NCBI GenBank assembly: GCA_038231575.1
Contig: JBBRLB010000006.1
Span: forward strand, 1-64,000
Direction of reading: 5' to 3'
DNA length: 64,000 nt
Origin: CAITWF01 sp038231575
GTDB lineage: Bacteria > Verrucomicrobiota > Verrucomicrobiia > Opitutales > Opitutaceae
Of this stretch, positions 43,882 to 51,795 are shown piece after piece (within the stretch, counting starts at the first letter, position 1; the number at the start of each line of letters is the position of its first letter). Both the position numbers and the translations under genes were made by a program. Below the pieces are notes generated by a model. The model was given only the letters and a program-made list of their open reading frames with translations. It was not told where the DNA came from and made no database searches.

Positions 43882-44883
43882 ATGAAAGAGCTGCCAGCCA
43901 TCGTCCAAGCTCTCCTCGCCCCCGGCGCAGGCGAGTCGGTGCTGGCAACTTTGGCGACCGCAGAGGGCTCATCTTATCGACGGCCGGGTGCCCGCCTGCT
44001 GGTGAAAAACGACGGCGTTCACATCGGCTCGATCAGTGGCGGCTGTCTGGAAGAAGACGTGATCGCGCGGGCCAGCCGGGTCCTCGCCACTGGCCAGGCC
44101 GAAACCATCGTCTACGACACCACCAGCGAAAACGATCTGGTTTGGGGCGTGGGGCTGGGTTGCCACGGGGTCGTCCGGGTCGTGCTGGAAAAACTTCCGG
44201 CCCGCCCCGCCTGGGCCGTCACCCTCTCGGAGAACTTCATCGCGCGGCGCCCTACCTCCCTCGCGGTTATTCACGCGGCGCGCGACGCCCGCCAGCTCGG
44301 CACGCAGCTCGCCACCGGCCCAACGGGCGCCGCCGCGGGCGACCTGGGGGTTTTCCTCAATACCATCGCGCCGCCGACGGCTCTGGCCATTTTCGGCGCC
44401 GGCGACGATGCCCAGCCTCTCGCGCGGCTCGCGCACGAACTCGGCTGGCACGTTTCGGTCGCGGATCCGCGGGCGGCATTTGCGACCGCCGACCGTTTTC
44501 CCACGGCAGTCAGGCTCGTCGTCGCGCCTGCCACCACGCTTCCCGACCGCGTTACCTTGGACTCCGGGACGCTCGCAGTCGTGATGACGCATCACTACGT
44601 GCACGACGTTCCACTCCTGCGCGCCCTGCTGCCGCGTCCCCTCGCCTACCTCGGCCTGCTCGGCCCGAAGAAACGCGCCGACAAAATCCTCGCCGATCTC
44701 GCGGCCGAAGGCGTCGTCCCAACGCCGGCGCAACGCGCACGGCTCCACGCGCCGGTCGGCCTCGATCTCGGCGCCGATTCGCCCGAGCAGGTCGCGCTCG
44801 CAATTGTGGCGGAGATGCAAGCGGCGCTCGCCAGCCGCGATGCCCGTCCGCTCCGCGAACGCAACCGACCCATCCATGAGTGA
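43882..44883 (+). CDS. XdhC/CoxI family protein
   Basis: A 333-residue protein with an N-terminal XdhC_CoxI domain (VLATLATAEGSSYRRPGARLLV, then GSISGGCLEEDV, about residues 20-55) and a C-terminal Rossmann domain (LAIFGAGDDAQPLARLAHELGW, MTHHYVHDVPLLRALL, YLGLLGPKKRADKI). In characterised systems XdhC binds and delivers molybdenum cofactor to xanthine dehydrogenase-type enzymes. No such dehydrogenase is in the window. The ATG at MKELPAIVQ is preferred; an in-frame GTG lies six codons upstream. The 3' end overlaps the MocA-like gene by 8 bp. Confidence 0.87.
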   Translation: MKELPAIVQALLAPGAGESVLATLATAEGSSYRRPGARLLVKNDGVHIGSISGGCLEEDVIARASRVLATGQAETIVYDTTSENDLVWGVGLGCHGVVRVVLEKLPARPAWAVTLSENFIARRPTSLAVIHAARDARQLGTQLATGPTGAAAGDLGVFLNTIAPPTALAIFGAGDDAQPLARLAHELGWHVSVADPRAAFATADRFPTAVRLVVAPATTLPDRVTLDSGTLAVVMTHHYVHDVPLLRALLPRPLAYLGLLGPKKRADKILADLAAEGVVPTPAQRARLHAPVGLDLGADSPEQVALAIVAEMQAALASRDARPLRERNRPIHE

Positions 44884-45505
44884 GACGCGCGCCCCTTTTC
44901 GCTTCGGCGCCGTGATTCTCGCCGCCGGCGAATCCGCACGGATGGGCACGCCGAAACAACTCCTCGTGCTCGAGGGCCAGCCACTCCTCGTCCGCGCGAT
45001 TGAAGCCGCGCTCGCCTCGTCCGCGTGGCCCGTGGTCGTGGTCGTCGGCGCCCACGCGGAAAAAATCCGCCCGCTCCTCGCGCGGCTCCCCGTGCTGATC
45101 GCCGAAAACCCGACGTGGAGCGAAGGCATGGCGTCCTCGATCCGCGTCGGGGTCACGACCCTTCGCCAGTTTTCCCGCCAGCTCGAGGCCGCCCTCGTCG
45201 CGCTCTGCGATCAACCGGCGTTTTCCGCCGACGTGATCGCGCAACTCGTCGCGGCTCAGCGCACGACTGGTCGCAGCATCGTTGCCGCGCGCTACCGCGG
45301 CCGGCACGGTGCGCCCGCCTTGTTTTTGAAGGAAATTTTTCCCGAACTCATCGCGCTGACCGGCGAAGAGGGCGCGCGGGTGCTGCTCAACGGTCACGCC
45401 TCCCGCGTCGCCGCCGTCGATCTGCCCGCCCTCGCGCTCGATCTCGATACGCCGGCGGACTACGCTGCCCTTACCTCCAAACCCATGACTCTCCACCCCG
45501 GATGA
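44876..45505 (+). CDS. MobA/MocA-like nucleotidyltransferase
   Basis: A 209-residue NTP transferase. It has the signature AVILAAGESARMGTPKQLL at about residues 12-30 that binds CTP or GTP. VLIAENPTWSEGMASSIRVG and LVALCDQPAFSADVI (metal-binding D) follow, then RGRHGAPALF. The set is typical of MocA, which makes molybdopterin cytosine dinucleotide for xanthine-dehydrogenase-like enzymes. The 8-bp overlap with the XdhC gene supports a joint role in cofactor insertion. MobA (guanylyl) activity is less likely given this context. Confidence 0.87.
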   Translation: MSETRAPFRFGAVILAAGESARMGTPKQLLVLEGQPLLVRAIEAALASSAWPVVVVVGAHAEKIRPLLARLPVLIAENPTWSEGMASSIRVGVTTLRQFSRQLEAALVALCDQPAFSADVIAQLVAAQRTTGRSIVAARYRGRHGAPALFLKEIFPELIALTGEEGARVLLNGHASRVAAVDLPALALDLDTPADYAALTSKPMTLHPG

Positions 45506-45509
45506 ACCC

Positions 45510-45562
45510 GGCCAGACACGGATAATTTTTCTTCCTCCGGGTTAATCTGCGTCCCTCCGAGG
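45510..45562. repeat. Degenerate CACGGAT-type interspersed repeat
   Basis: The 70-bp gap between the MocA-like gene and the next gene contains CCAGACACGGATAATTTTT, then GGGTTAATCTGCGTCCCTCC, resembling decayed CACGGAT...GTTAATCCGTGTCATCCGTGG repeats seen in many environmental genomes. The two halves are roughly inverted. Only one copy lies in this window. Confidence 0.4.
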
Positions 45563-45575
45563 TGAGAAATTCCCC

Positions 45576-46067
45576 ATGAAAAGACTCCTCCTCGCTCTTC
45601 TGTTGGTCGCCCCGCTCACGCTCCCGGCCGCGATCGACCATGAGAAAATCAAAAAGGAGGTCGCCGCGCTGGAGGACGCCTTTTGCGCGATGGCCGCCGC
45701 AAAGGGCCTGCTCGCGGCGTTCACGCATTTCGCGGCGCCCGACGTCGCGTTCGTCGACACCGATCCGCGAAAATTCCGCGGCCTCGAGGCCGTCCGCGAA
45801 CGCATGGGCACCGACCAGCCGGGCGTGAAGCTCACCTGGTCCGCCTACTTCACCGACATCTCCGACGACGGCACGCTCGGCTACAACTATGGCCGCTACG
45901 AGTCACACCGCCCCGGCGCCGACGGCAAAGAAATCGTCCGCGGCGGCTGGTTTCTCACGATTTGGAAAAAGCAGCCCGACGGTGCGTGGCGCTACGTGAT
46001 GGACAACGGCACCCCCGATCGGCCGCCGACCCCGCCGAAGCCCGACGCAACGGAAAAGAAAAACTGA
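45576..46067 (+). CDS. Secreted NTF2-like (SnoaL/DUF4440-type) protein
   Basis: A 163-residue protein with signal peptide MKRLLLALLLVAPLTLPA. The mature part EVAALEDAFCAMAAAKGLLAAFTHFAAPDVAFVD, then FRGLEAVRERM and GRYESHRP, WFLTIWKKQPDGAWRYVMD matches the cone-like alpha+beta fold of NTF2/SnoaL proteins, where the WKKQ.DG.W turn is typical of DUF4440. Such domains bind small ligands or act as isomerases; function here is unknown. A Pro/Lys-rich tail follows. It is convergent with purE. Confidence 0.75.
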   Translation: MKRLLLALLLVAPLTLPAAIDHEKIKKEVAALEDAFCAMAAAKGLLAAFTHFAAPDVAFVDTDPRKFRGLEAVRERMGTDQPGVKLTWSAYFTDISDDGTLGYNYGRYESHRPGADGKEIVRGGWFLTIWKKQPDGAWRYVMDNGTPDRPPTPPKPDATEKKN

Positions 46068-46083
46068 CCGGGGCGGGCGCCGC

Positions 46084-46575
46084 TTACTGCCCGGGCAGTT
46101 TCGCCTCGGCCACTTTCTTGGTCTGCGCAGCGCGAAATTCGTCGAGCGCTGTTTTGATTTTCGGATCGCTCAGCGCGAGAATCGCGGCCGCAAACAGCGC
46201 CGAGTTAACCGCGCCGGGTTTGCCGATCGCAAACGTGCCGACGGGGATTCCTCCGGGCATCTGCACCATCGACAGCAGTGAATCGAGCCCCTTGAGCGAG
46301 GCGCTTTCCATCGGCACCGCGAGCACCGGGAGCGGCGTGACCGCCGCCGCGACTCCGGCGAGGTGAGCCGCGCCGCCCGCGGCGGCGATGATCACTTTTA
46401 GCCCGCGCGCCTCGGCGCCGCTGCACCATTCGATCGCGAGATACGGGGTGCGGTGCGCGCTGAGAGCGCGGCGTTCGCACGCGATGCCGAGCTGTTCGAG
46501 CGTCTGCACGCAGTGCTGCATTACATCCCAATCCGACGTGCTGCCCATGATGACTCCGACGAGTGGTGTGGCCAT
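46084..46575 (-). CDS. purE: N5-carboxyaminoimidazole ribonucleotide mutase
   Basis: A 163-residue enzyme of purine synthesis that converts N5-CAIR to 4-carboxyaminoimidazole ribonucleotide. It shows VGVIMGSTSDWDVMQ, the SAHRTP motif with the catalytic His (about residue 43), IIAAAGGAAHLAGVAAA and PVLAVPMESASLKGLDSLLSMVQMPGGIPVGT. Class I PurE of normal length. The start MATPLVG is preferred to an in-frame ATG 16 codons upstream. purK is not adjacent. Confidence 0.95.
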   Translation of the reverse strand: MATPLVGVIMGSTSDWDVMQHCVQTLEQLGIACERRALSAHRTPYLAIEWCSGAEARGLKVIIAAAGGAAHLAGVAAAVTPLPVLAVPMESASLKGLDSLLSMVQMPGGIPVGTFAIGKPGAVNSALFAAAILALSDPKIKTALDEFRAAQTKKVAEAKLPGQ

Positions 46576-46697
46576 AGTGTTTAGTGTGGCGGAGAAATTC
46601 GACGGCCCCCGCCCGCGCGGCAAACCGAAAACGTGTCAGCGCCTTTCTCGGACTCTGACTCCGCCCGGCGCGCAGACTTGGAATCTGCGCGCCGGCC

Positions 46698-47942
46698 GTG
46701 TCTGCTGCGCGCGTGCTGACAATCCTGCGCCGCGCCGAGTATGCCGAACTCATCGCCCTCTTCCTTTTGCAAGGGGCGGCGCTCGGCATGTGGTCGGTGC
46801 CACTGAGCTCGGTGCTGGAGGCGCATGGGCTGGCGCACCTCCGTCCGTGGGCCTACGCGAGTTCCGGCGTGGCCGCATTTGTCTCGCCGTTGTTGTTTGG
46901 CGCGATGGCCGACCGGCACGCGTCGCCGGTGAAGGTGATGCGCTGGCTCGCCCTCGCGAGCGCCGGGGCGATGGCGCTCGTGGCGGCCGCGATTGGCGCG
47001 GGGACAAAACCATGGCTCGTGCTCGCGCTGGTCCAGTTGCACTCGTTTTGTTCGGCCCCCGCATGGAGCATCGGCTCGACGATCGTCCTCGGGCGGCTGG
47101 CCGACGCGAAGAAAGAATTCGGCCCGATCCGCGCGATGGCAACGATCGGCTGGATGGGCGGGTGTCTGCTCATCAGCCTGGTCGGCGCCGACGGCTCGAC
47201 CCGGGCGCTGTATGGCGGGGCGCTGATGTGGCTGCTCGTGTCCGTCATGACGTTCTGGCTGCCCGCACTGGAAACGCCGCGGGCGGCCGCCGGCCTCACG
47301 TGGACGCAACGGCTCGGCCTCGACGCGCTCACGCTGCTGCGCAATCGCGATCATCGGACGATTTTTCTGGCGACCGCACTGTTCACGATCCCGCTGGCGG
47401 GGTTCTATCCGTATACGCCGACGCACCTGCGGGAGTTGGGCCTCATCCACACGTCGGCGTGGATGAGCCTCGGCCAGGTCACCGAGATCGTGGCGATGCT
47501 GGCCCTCGGAGCATTGATGCTGCATTGGCGCCTGAAATGGATCGTGGTGCTCGGGCTGGCAATCGGCGTGCTGCGTTTTGCGCTGTGTGCGATCGGCACT
47601 CGGTGGGGCGTGCTGGCCGGCGTGATCGGGCACGGCGCATCCTACACGCTCGTTTTCATCACCGCGCAAATTTACCTCGACCAGCGCGTGGATCCGGCGT
47701 GGCGCGCGCGTGGACAAGCGCTGATGTCGCTGATGAACGGCGGCGTGGGCAATCTGATCGGCTACCTCAGCGCCGGCGCGTGGTTCGCCTCGTGCACGAC
47801 TGGCGGCGCCACGCGGTGGCCGATCTTTTGGAGCGGACTGTCGCTCGCGGTCGCCGCCGTGCTTGTCCTCTTTCTCGCGACTTACCGCGGTCGGGGCAGT
47901 GGTGGGTTGCGCCCCGAAGACGAATCCGCCCATCCCGCGTGA
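46698..47942 (+). CDS. MFS transporter (nucleoside:H+ symporter-like)
   Basis: A 414-residue inner membrane protein with about 12 hydrophobic helices. The start LFLLQGAALGMWSVPLSSVLEAHG, the FGAMADRH loop between helices 2 and 3 and the AIGAG-TKPWLVLALVQLHSFCSAP region resemble the NupG/LacY-like proton symporter group. The conserved long central loop is here ALETPRAAAGLTWTQRLGLDAL. Substrate is unknown; nucleoside is the nearest family guess. A GTG start at 46698 is used; a GTG five codons on is an alternative. The gene overlaps nothing and is divergent from purE. Confidence 0.78.
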   Translation: MSAARVLTILRRAEYAELIALFLLQGAALGMWSVPLSSVLEAHGLAHLRPWAYASSGVAAFVSPLLFGAMADRHASPVKVMRWLALASAGAMALVAAAIGAGTKPWLVLALVQLHSFCSAPAWSIGSTIVLGRLADAKKEFGPIRAMATIGWMGGCLLISLVGADGSTRALYGGALMWLLVSVMTFWLPALETPRAAAGLTWTQRLGLDALTLLRNRDHRTIFLATALFTIPLAGFYPYTPTHLRELGLIHTSAWMSLGQVTEIVAMLALGALMLHWRLKWIVVLGLAIGVLRFALCAIGTRWGVLAGVIGHGASYTLVFITAQIYLDQRVDPAWRARGQALMSLMNGGVGNLIGYLSAGAWFASCTTGGATRWPIFWSGLSLAVAAVLVLFLATYRGRGSGGLRPEDESAHPA

Positions 47943-47976
47943 GCGCCGCACTTGACTCGGCGTTTCGTTTCCAAAG

Positions 47977-48603
47977 ATGTCCGGTATGCTTTTCCGCGCC
48001 ACCCTTGCCCTCGCCTTGTTCGCCGCCGCCGGTTGCAGCCGCGCGGAAGAAAAACCCGCGCCCGCCGCACCGAAGCCGCCACCGATCTTCGCGGTGCTCG
48101 AGACCGAAAAAGGCGTGATTGAAATTGAACTGCTGCCGGGCGACGCGCCGAAGACGGTCGAGAATTTCACGCTGCTCGCCGAACGCGGCTACTACAACGG
48201 CGTGAAGTTTCACCGCATCGTGAAAGACTTCATGCTCCAGACCGGCGATCCGCTCGGCACCGGCAAGGGCGGCGAAAGCGCCTGGGGCAAACCGTTCGAC
48301 GATGAAATCCAAAAAAACTCGCCGCTCTATCGCGGCGGCGCCGGCTACCAGCGCGGCATCGTCGCGATGGCCAACGCCGGCCCGAACACCAACGCCAGCC
48401 AGTTTTTCATCCTGCACCAGGATTTCCCCCTGGCGCCGACCTACACGATTTTCGGCCGCGTCAGCCAAGGCCTCGAGGTCGTGGACGCGCTCGCGGCCAC
48501 GCCGACGAAGCGCGGGCTCGACGGCATGATGAGCGTGCCGCTCACGCCGCCAATCCTACAGAAAGTGACGATCCGGAAACCCGCGGCCGCGGGCGCGCCT
48601 TGA
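47977..48603 (+). CDS. Lipoprotein peptidyl-prolyl cis-trans isomerase (cyclophilin type)
   Basis: A 208-residue cyclophilin with lipoprotein signal (LALALFAAAGC, Cys at about residue 20) that places it in the periplasm anchored to a membrane. A Pro/Ala linker leads to the cyclophilin domain: VLETEKGVIEIELLPGDAPKTVENF, YYNGVKFHRIVKDFMLQTGDP with catalytic Arg, and AMANAGPNTNASQFFIL. It should speed folding of exported proteins at X-Pro bonds. It lies 34 bp after the MFS gene and may be co-transcribed. A second ATG three codons on is possible. Confidence 0.92.
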   Translation: MSGMLFRATLALALFAAAGCSRAEEKPAPAAPKPPPIFAVLETEKGVIEIELLPGDAPKTVENFTLLAERGYYNGVKFHRIVKDFMLQTGDPLGTGKGGESAWGKPFDDEIQKNSPLYRGGAGYQRGIVAMANAGPNTNASQFFILHQDFPLAPTYTIFGRVSQGLEVVDALAATPTKRGLDGMMSVPLTPPILQKVTIRKPAAAGAP

Positions 48604-48618
48604 TCGCCCCCGCGCTCG

Positions 48619-50325
48619 TCACACCAACGACCGGCGTTTGAGCGGACGCACGACCGTCGTGCCAGCGATCTTGTCGTGCCACGATTGTTTCTCGTCGTCG
48701 AACGCCACCCACACAAAGCCAAGCCCGATCACCACGAGCGAAAGGAAACACGCGAGCGCCCGCACGATCGCGGTGGCCCAGTCCAGCGGACGATCGTCGA
48801 GTCGCACAACTTGCAGACCGCACACAATGCCCCCCACGGTCGTGCCGCGGAATTTCCACATCAGCGCGCCATAGAGCGCGAGGATGGGCAGCACCGCCGG
48901 CCCGGCCCACGGGCCAAAGCACACCGCGATAATCACGCCGTCGATAAACAGCGCACCCACGCGAATCCAAAAGCCGGCGCGCGGCACCCCCGTCGCGGAA
49001 ACCATCGGTGACGCGACCGGCCCGGGCGTCAGCGGCGTCGCCGCGACCGGCGCCGGGGTGGCCGCAAATCCCATCGACTCCATCGGTGGCGTCGGAACTC
49101 CGCCCAGCGGTGGCGGCTCGGACAACGGAGCCCGGGGCGCCGTCGCTGACATCGGCGGCGCCAGGGGCGGCGCGGGTTTCTTGTCGGACACGATCAACGC
49201 CGTCACCACGCAACCGAAACCCAGCCACGCGACGAGCAGCGAGAGCAGCAGCCCGACAAGCGGCACCAGATACATCGCGAGAAAGATCAGCGCGCCGAGC
49301 ACGACGGCCAGCGCCGGGTGCAACCGATCGCGCGACAGCGCACGTCCGACCAGCGCGTAGATTGCCGCCCGTCCGAACAAAATCGCGAGGACGCTCCCGA
49401 TCGGCAGGAAAATCAGCGCCACCGGAATGCCGATGATGGTCACGCACAGCAGCACGAAGAGCACGGGCAGCGCCAGCAGCGCGAGGATCGAGGTGAGCAC
49501 CGTCAGCGCCGGCCGCTTCACCAGCATATCGCCGCAGCGCCGCACGCCCTCGGGAAACACCAGGGCGAAAATCACGTAGAGCACGAGGGTGAGGACCGAC
49601 AGCATCCACACCCACCCCATCCCGTGACCAAACCCGATCGGCCGGCCCAAGCTCAGACCGTGATCCCACAGCGAGCCCATCGCGGGGATAACAAAGTTAA
49701 AATTCTCGTTGTCGCCGAGCTGCACCACCCGGCCACCGATGACCGCGCCATCGTCGCGATGTAATTCACCGAGCTTGGTGATCACGTCACCGTCCACGCG
49801 TGCTTTGGGCCCGAGCGTCACGTCGCCCATCACCGCGGCAATCTTGCCGTGCACGGTGCCATTGATCGTGATGTCGCCCATCACGGACACGACGTCGCGC
49901 TCCACGATGCCATCGATGACGGTATCGCCCATCACCGTGACAACCTTGCCGGACACCGTGGTTTTTTCGCCGACGGTATTGTCATTCATCACGCGGATCT
50001 GATCGCCGCCGCGACGACCGGGATTGATCACAAAGCCATGACTGCCCGTGTAGCGGGGCTTTTTTACGGGCTTCGCCGGGGCGGACGTTTTCTCCTCGGC
50101 CGGCTTCGCCGGCGCGGCGATTGCGCGCTGTTCCGCGGGCTTGGCCAGCTCGGCCTCGGGCGGGGAAGTTTCAACAACGGCGCCGGGCGGCGGCACCTCC
50201 GGTTTGGCAGCGGCGGCGGGCGGAGCCGGTGGCAGAGTTTCCTGCACGAGCGCCCCGAGCGTAGGTGCCAGGAAAAAAACGAGCGCAGCACCGAGGAAGA
50301 GTTGACGGGAAATCGGGATTTTCAT
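48619..50325 (-). CDS. Bactofilin-like beta-helix protein fused to membrane and RDD domains
   Basis: A 568-residue multi-domain protein. After a signal-like helix (LFLGAALVFFLAPTLG) comes a Pro/Ala/Glu linker to about residue 95. Then a polymer-forming beta-helix at about 105-200 has repeating VMGD units (VVTVMGDTVIDGIV, VVSVMGDITINGTV, IAAVMGDVTLGP). Four or more membrane helices follow at about 235-370. A second Pro-rich linker leads to an RDD domain at about 445-565 (RAGFWIRVGALFIDGVII). The combination suggests an exported beta-helix held by a membrane part. It is the third gene after a sigma factor and an anti-sigma-like protein, 14 bp downstream of the latter. Confidence 0.75.
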   Translation of the reverse strand: MKIPISRQLFLGAALVFFLAPTLGALVQETLPPAPPAAAAKPEVPPPGAVVETSPPEAELAKPAEQRAIAAPAKPAEEKTSAPAKPVKKPRYTGSHGFVINPGRRGGDQIRVMNDNTVGEKTTVSGKVVTVMGDTVIDGIVERDVVSVMGDITINGTVHGKIAAVMGDVTLGPKARVDGDVITKLGELHRDDGAVIGGRVVQLGDNENFNFVIPAMGSLWDHGLSLGRPIGFGHGMGWVWMLSVLTLVLYVIFALVFPEGVRRCGDMLVKRPALTVLTSILALLALPVLFVLLCVTIIGIPVALIFLPIGSVLAILFGRAAIYALVGRALSRDRLHPALAVVLGALIFLAMYLVPLVGLLLSLLVAWLGFGCVVTALIVSDKKPAPPLAPPMSATAPRAPLSEPPPLGGVPTPPMESMGFAATPAPVAATPLTPGPVASPMVSATGVPRAGFWIRVGALFIDGVIIAVCFGPWAGPAVLPILALYGALMWKFRGTTVGGIVCGLQVVRLDDRPLDWATAIVRALACFLSLVVIGLGFVWVAFDDEKQSWHDKIAGTTVVRPLKRRSLV

Positions 50326-50339
50326 CAGTCGGAAATTTC

Positions 50340-50798
50340 TTAACGTTGCACGGCGAAGGCACGGTAGGCCGCAGCGCCGACGCCGACGAGCAACGCATAG
50401 CTGGCCGCGAAGAGCCCGAGCACGCTGTAAAGCCAGAGCGGCGGGATCGCGCGATAGAGGGCGCCGAGCGAGTCGGCGAAGATGCTGGCGAGTTCCAACC
50501 AGGCGAAACGGGCCGTCACTTCACCCATGGCTCGTTCGGCCGCGGAGCTATGCGTCATCGCAAAGACGCTCATCACCACGAAAGCCGCGACGCCCGCCGA
50601 GAGCACGAAGAACACCCCGCGCATCGCGACCGGCCAGTGCGGGAAACTCTTGTGCCACCAGGCCAGGGCGGCGCGGCGCTCGAGCTCGGCCAGCACGCGC
50701 GACTCCAGCGAGCGCGGCGCGGGGCGCGCGGGCAAATCGCGGAGCGCGGCGGAGACGAAGCGCTCGAGGTTTTCTTCGGATTCAGGCGAGGGTTTCAT
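50340..50798 (-). CDS. Membrane anti-sigma-like protein
   Basis: A 152-residue protein. A short soluble part (ENLERFVSAALRDLPARPAPRSLESRVLAELERRAA, about residues 10-45) is followed by two membrane helices, GVFFVLSAGVAAFVVMSVFA and WLYSVLGLFAASYALLVGVGA. Its start overlaps the stop of the ECF sigma gene by 4 bp, the layout typical of sigma/anti-sigma pairs. The N-terminal region has no ZAS (HxxxCxxC) motif, so the anti-sigma role is inferred from position and topology only. Confidence 0.65.
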   Translation of the reverse strand: MKPSPESEENLERFVSAALRDLPARPAPRSLESRVLAELERRAALAWWHKSFPHWPVAMRGVFFVLSAGVAAFVVMSVFAMTHSSAAERAMGEVTARFAWLELASIFADSLGALYRAIPPLWLYSVLGLFAASYALLVGVGAAAYRAFAVQR

Positions 50799-51580
50799 GG
50801 CGAGATTTTTTCGTGCGCGGTGCCGGACCGCTGGAGGATTTTGGCGAGCGCCGCGCGGGCGCGCAGGATGTCGGTTTTGACCTTGGCGAGCGAGATGCCG
50901 AGTTTTTTGGCGATGTCCTCGTAGGGCAGATCTTCAAAATGATAAAGCACGAGCGGCACGCGCTGGTGCTCGGGCAGTTCGGCGAGCGCACGCTCCACCC
51001 AGGCACGGCGTTCGCCGGCGTCGACGTCGGAGAAGAAATCCCCGGACGCCGCAAACTCAATCGCGGGTTCATCGGCGGCGGCATCGTCGCGGCGAAACTC
51101 GGAGAAGAATTTCCAGCGGTTGCGGTAGCGCGACAGGTGGTTGAGGGACAGGTTGGTGGCGACGGTCTTAAGCCAGCCGCCGGCGGTCGGGCTGGTGCTC
51201 AACTGCTCGAAATGGGCATGGGCTTTCAGAAACACTTCCTGCGAGATGTCCTCGGCCTGCGCCTCATTGCCGGTGAGGCGGGCGGCGGTCGAGAAAACCA
51301 TGTCTTGGTAAGCGCGCATGAAGGTCGTGAAATCAGCCGGGGGGATCAACCCCGTGGGTGTGGTGTGCACTGGAGTTTCATCGTTCGCCTCCACAACACG
51401 GGTCTGCGGGGGAAAGTTGCAGGATTCCACCGCCATTGCGCCGTGCGGCGCGGCCACGTTGGGCGGGGTCACCGTCTCCTTGAGCAACAACCCGGGCACC
51501 GCCCCCTCTACCGGTTGAAGCGTGGGCGTCGGCGGCAGCGTGCGAGCGATCTCGACGATTTTCTCGCGGTTGATGGCCAT
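50795..51580 (-). CDS. ECF-type RNA polymerase sigma factor
   Basis: A 261-residue sigma factor. Region 2 lies at about residues 84-155 (FTTFMRAYQDMVFSTAARLTG, AEDISQEVFLKAHAHF) and region 4 at about 195-245 (LPEHQRVPLVLYHFEDLPYEDIAKKLGISLAKVKTDILRAR, in overlapping motifs). It has an unusual 80-residue Pro-rich N-terminus. I place the start at MAINREKIVEIA; an in-frame ATG 26 codons upstream would add a signal-peptide-like segment. Its stop overlaps the anti-sigma start. It should control the downstream bactofilin/RDD gene and possibly other envelope genes. It is divergent from putA. Confidence 0.85.
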   Translation of the reverse strand: MAINREKIVEIARTLPPTPTLQPVEGAVPGLLLKETVTPPNVAAPHGAMAVESCNFPPQTRVVEANDETPVHTTPTGLIPPADFTTFMRAYQDMVFSTAARLTGNEAQAEDISQEVFLKAHAHFEQLSTSPTAGGWLKTVATNLSLNHLSRYRNRWKFFSEFRRDDAAADEPAIEFAASGDFFSDVDAGERRAWVERALAELPEHQRVPLVLYHFEDLPYEDIAKKLGISLAKVKTDILRARAALAKILQRSGTAHEKISP

Positions 51581-51795
51581 GGCAGCACAAACCCCGCTAG
51601 CGGGCGGCACCAGGCAAAGCAAGGCGACGCACGCGAGGACGCGGGGAAACCTCGGCATTGCCGCATCCCCCGCCGACCTGAGAAATAATCCGGCCTGCCG
51701 GGCGGATTAGCGGCGATATAACCGGCCGGCGTTTCCCCGCCCTCGCTTGCAAGCGGGGTCGGCGCGACGAAACTGCGCCCAACCCAACCCGCCCC

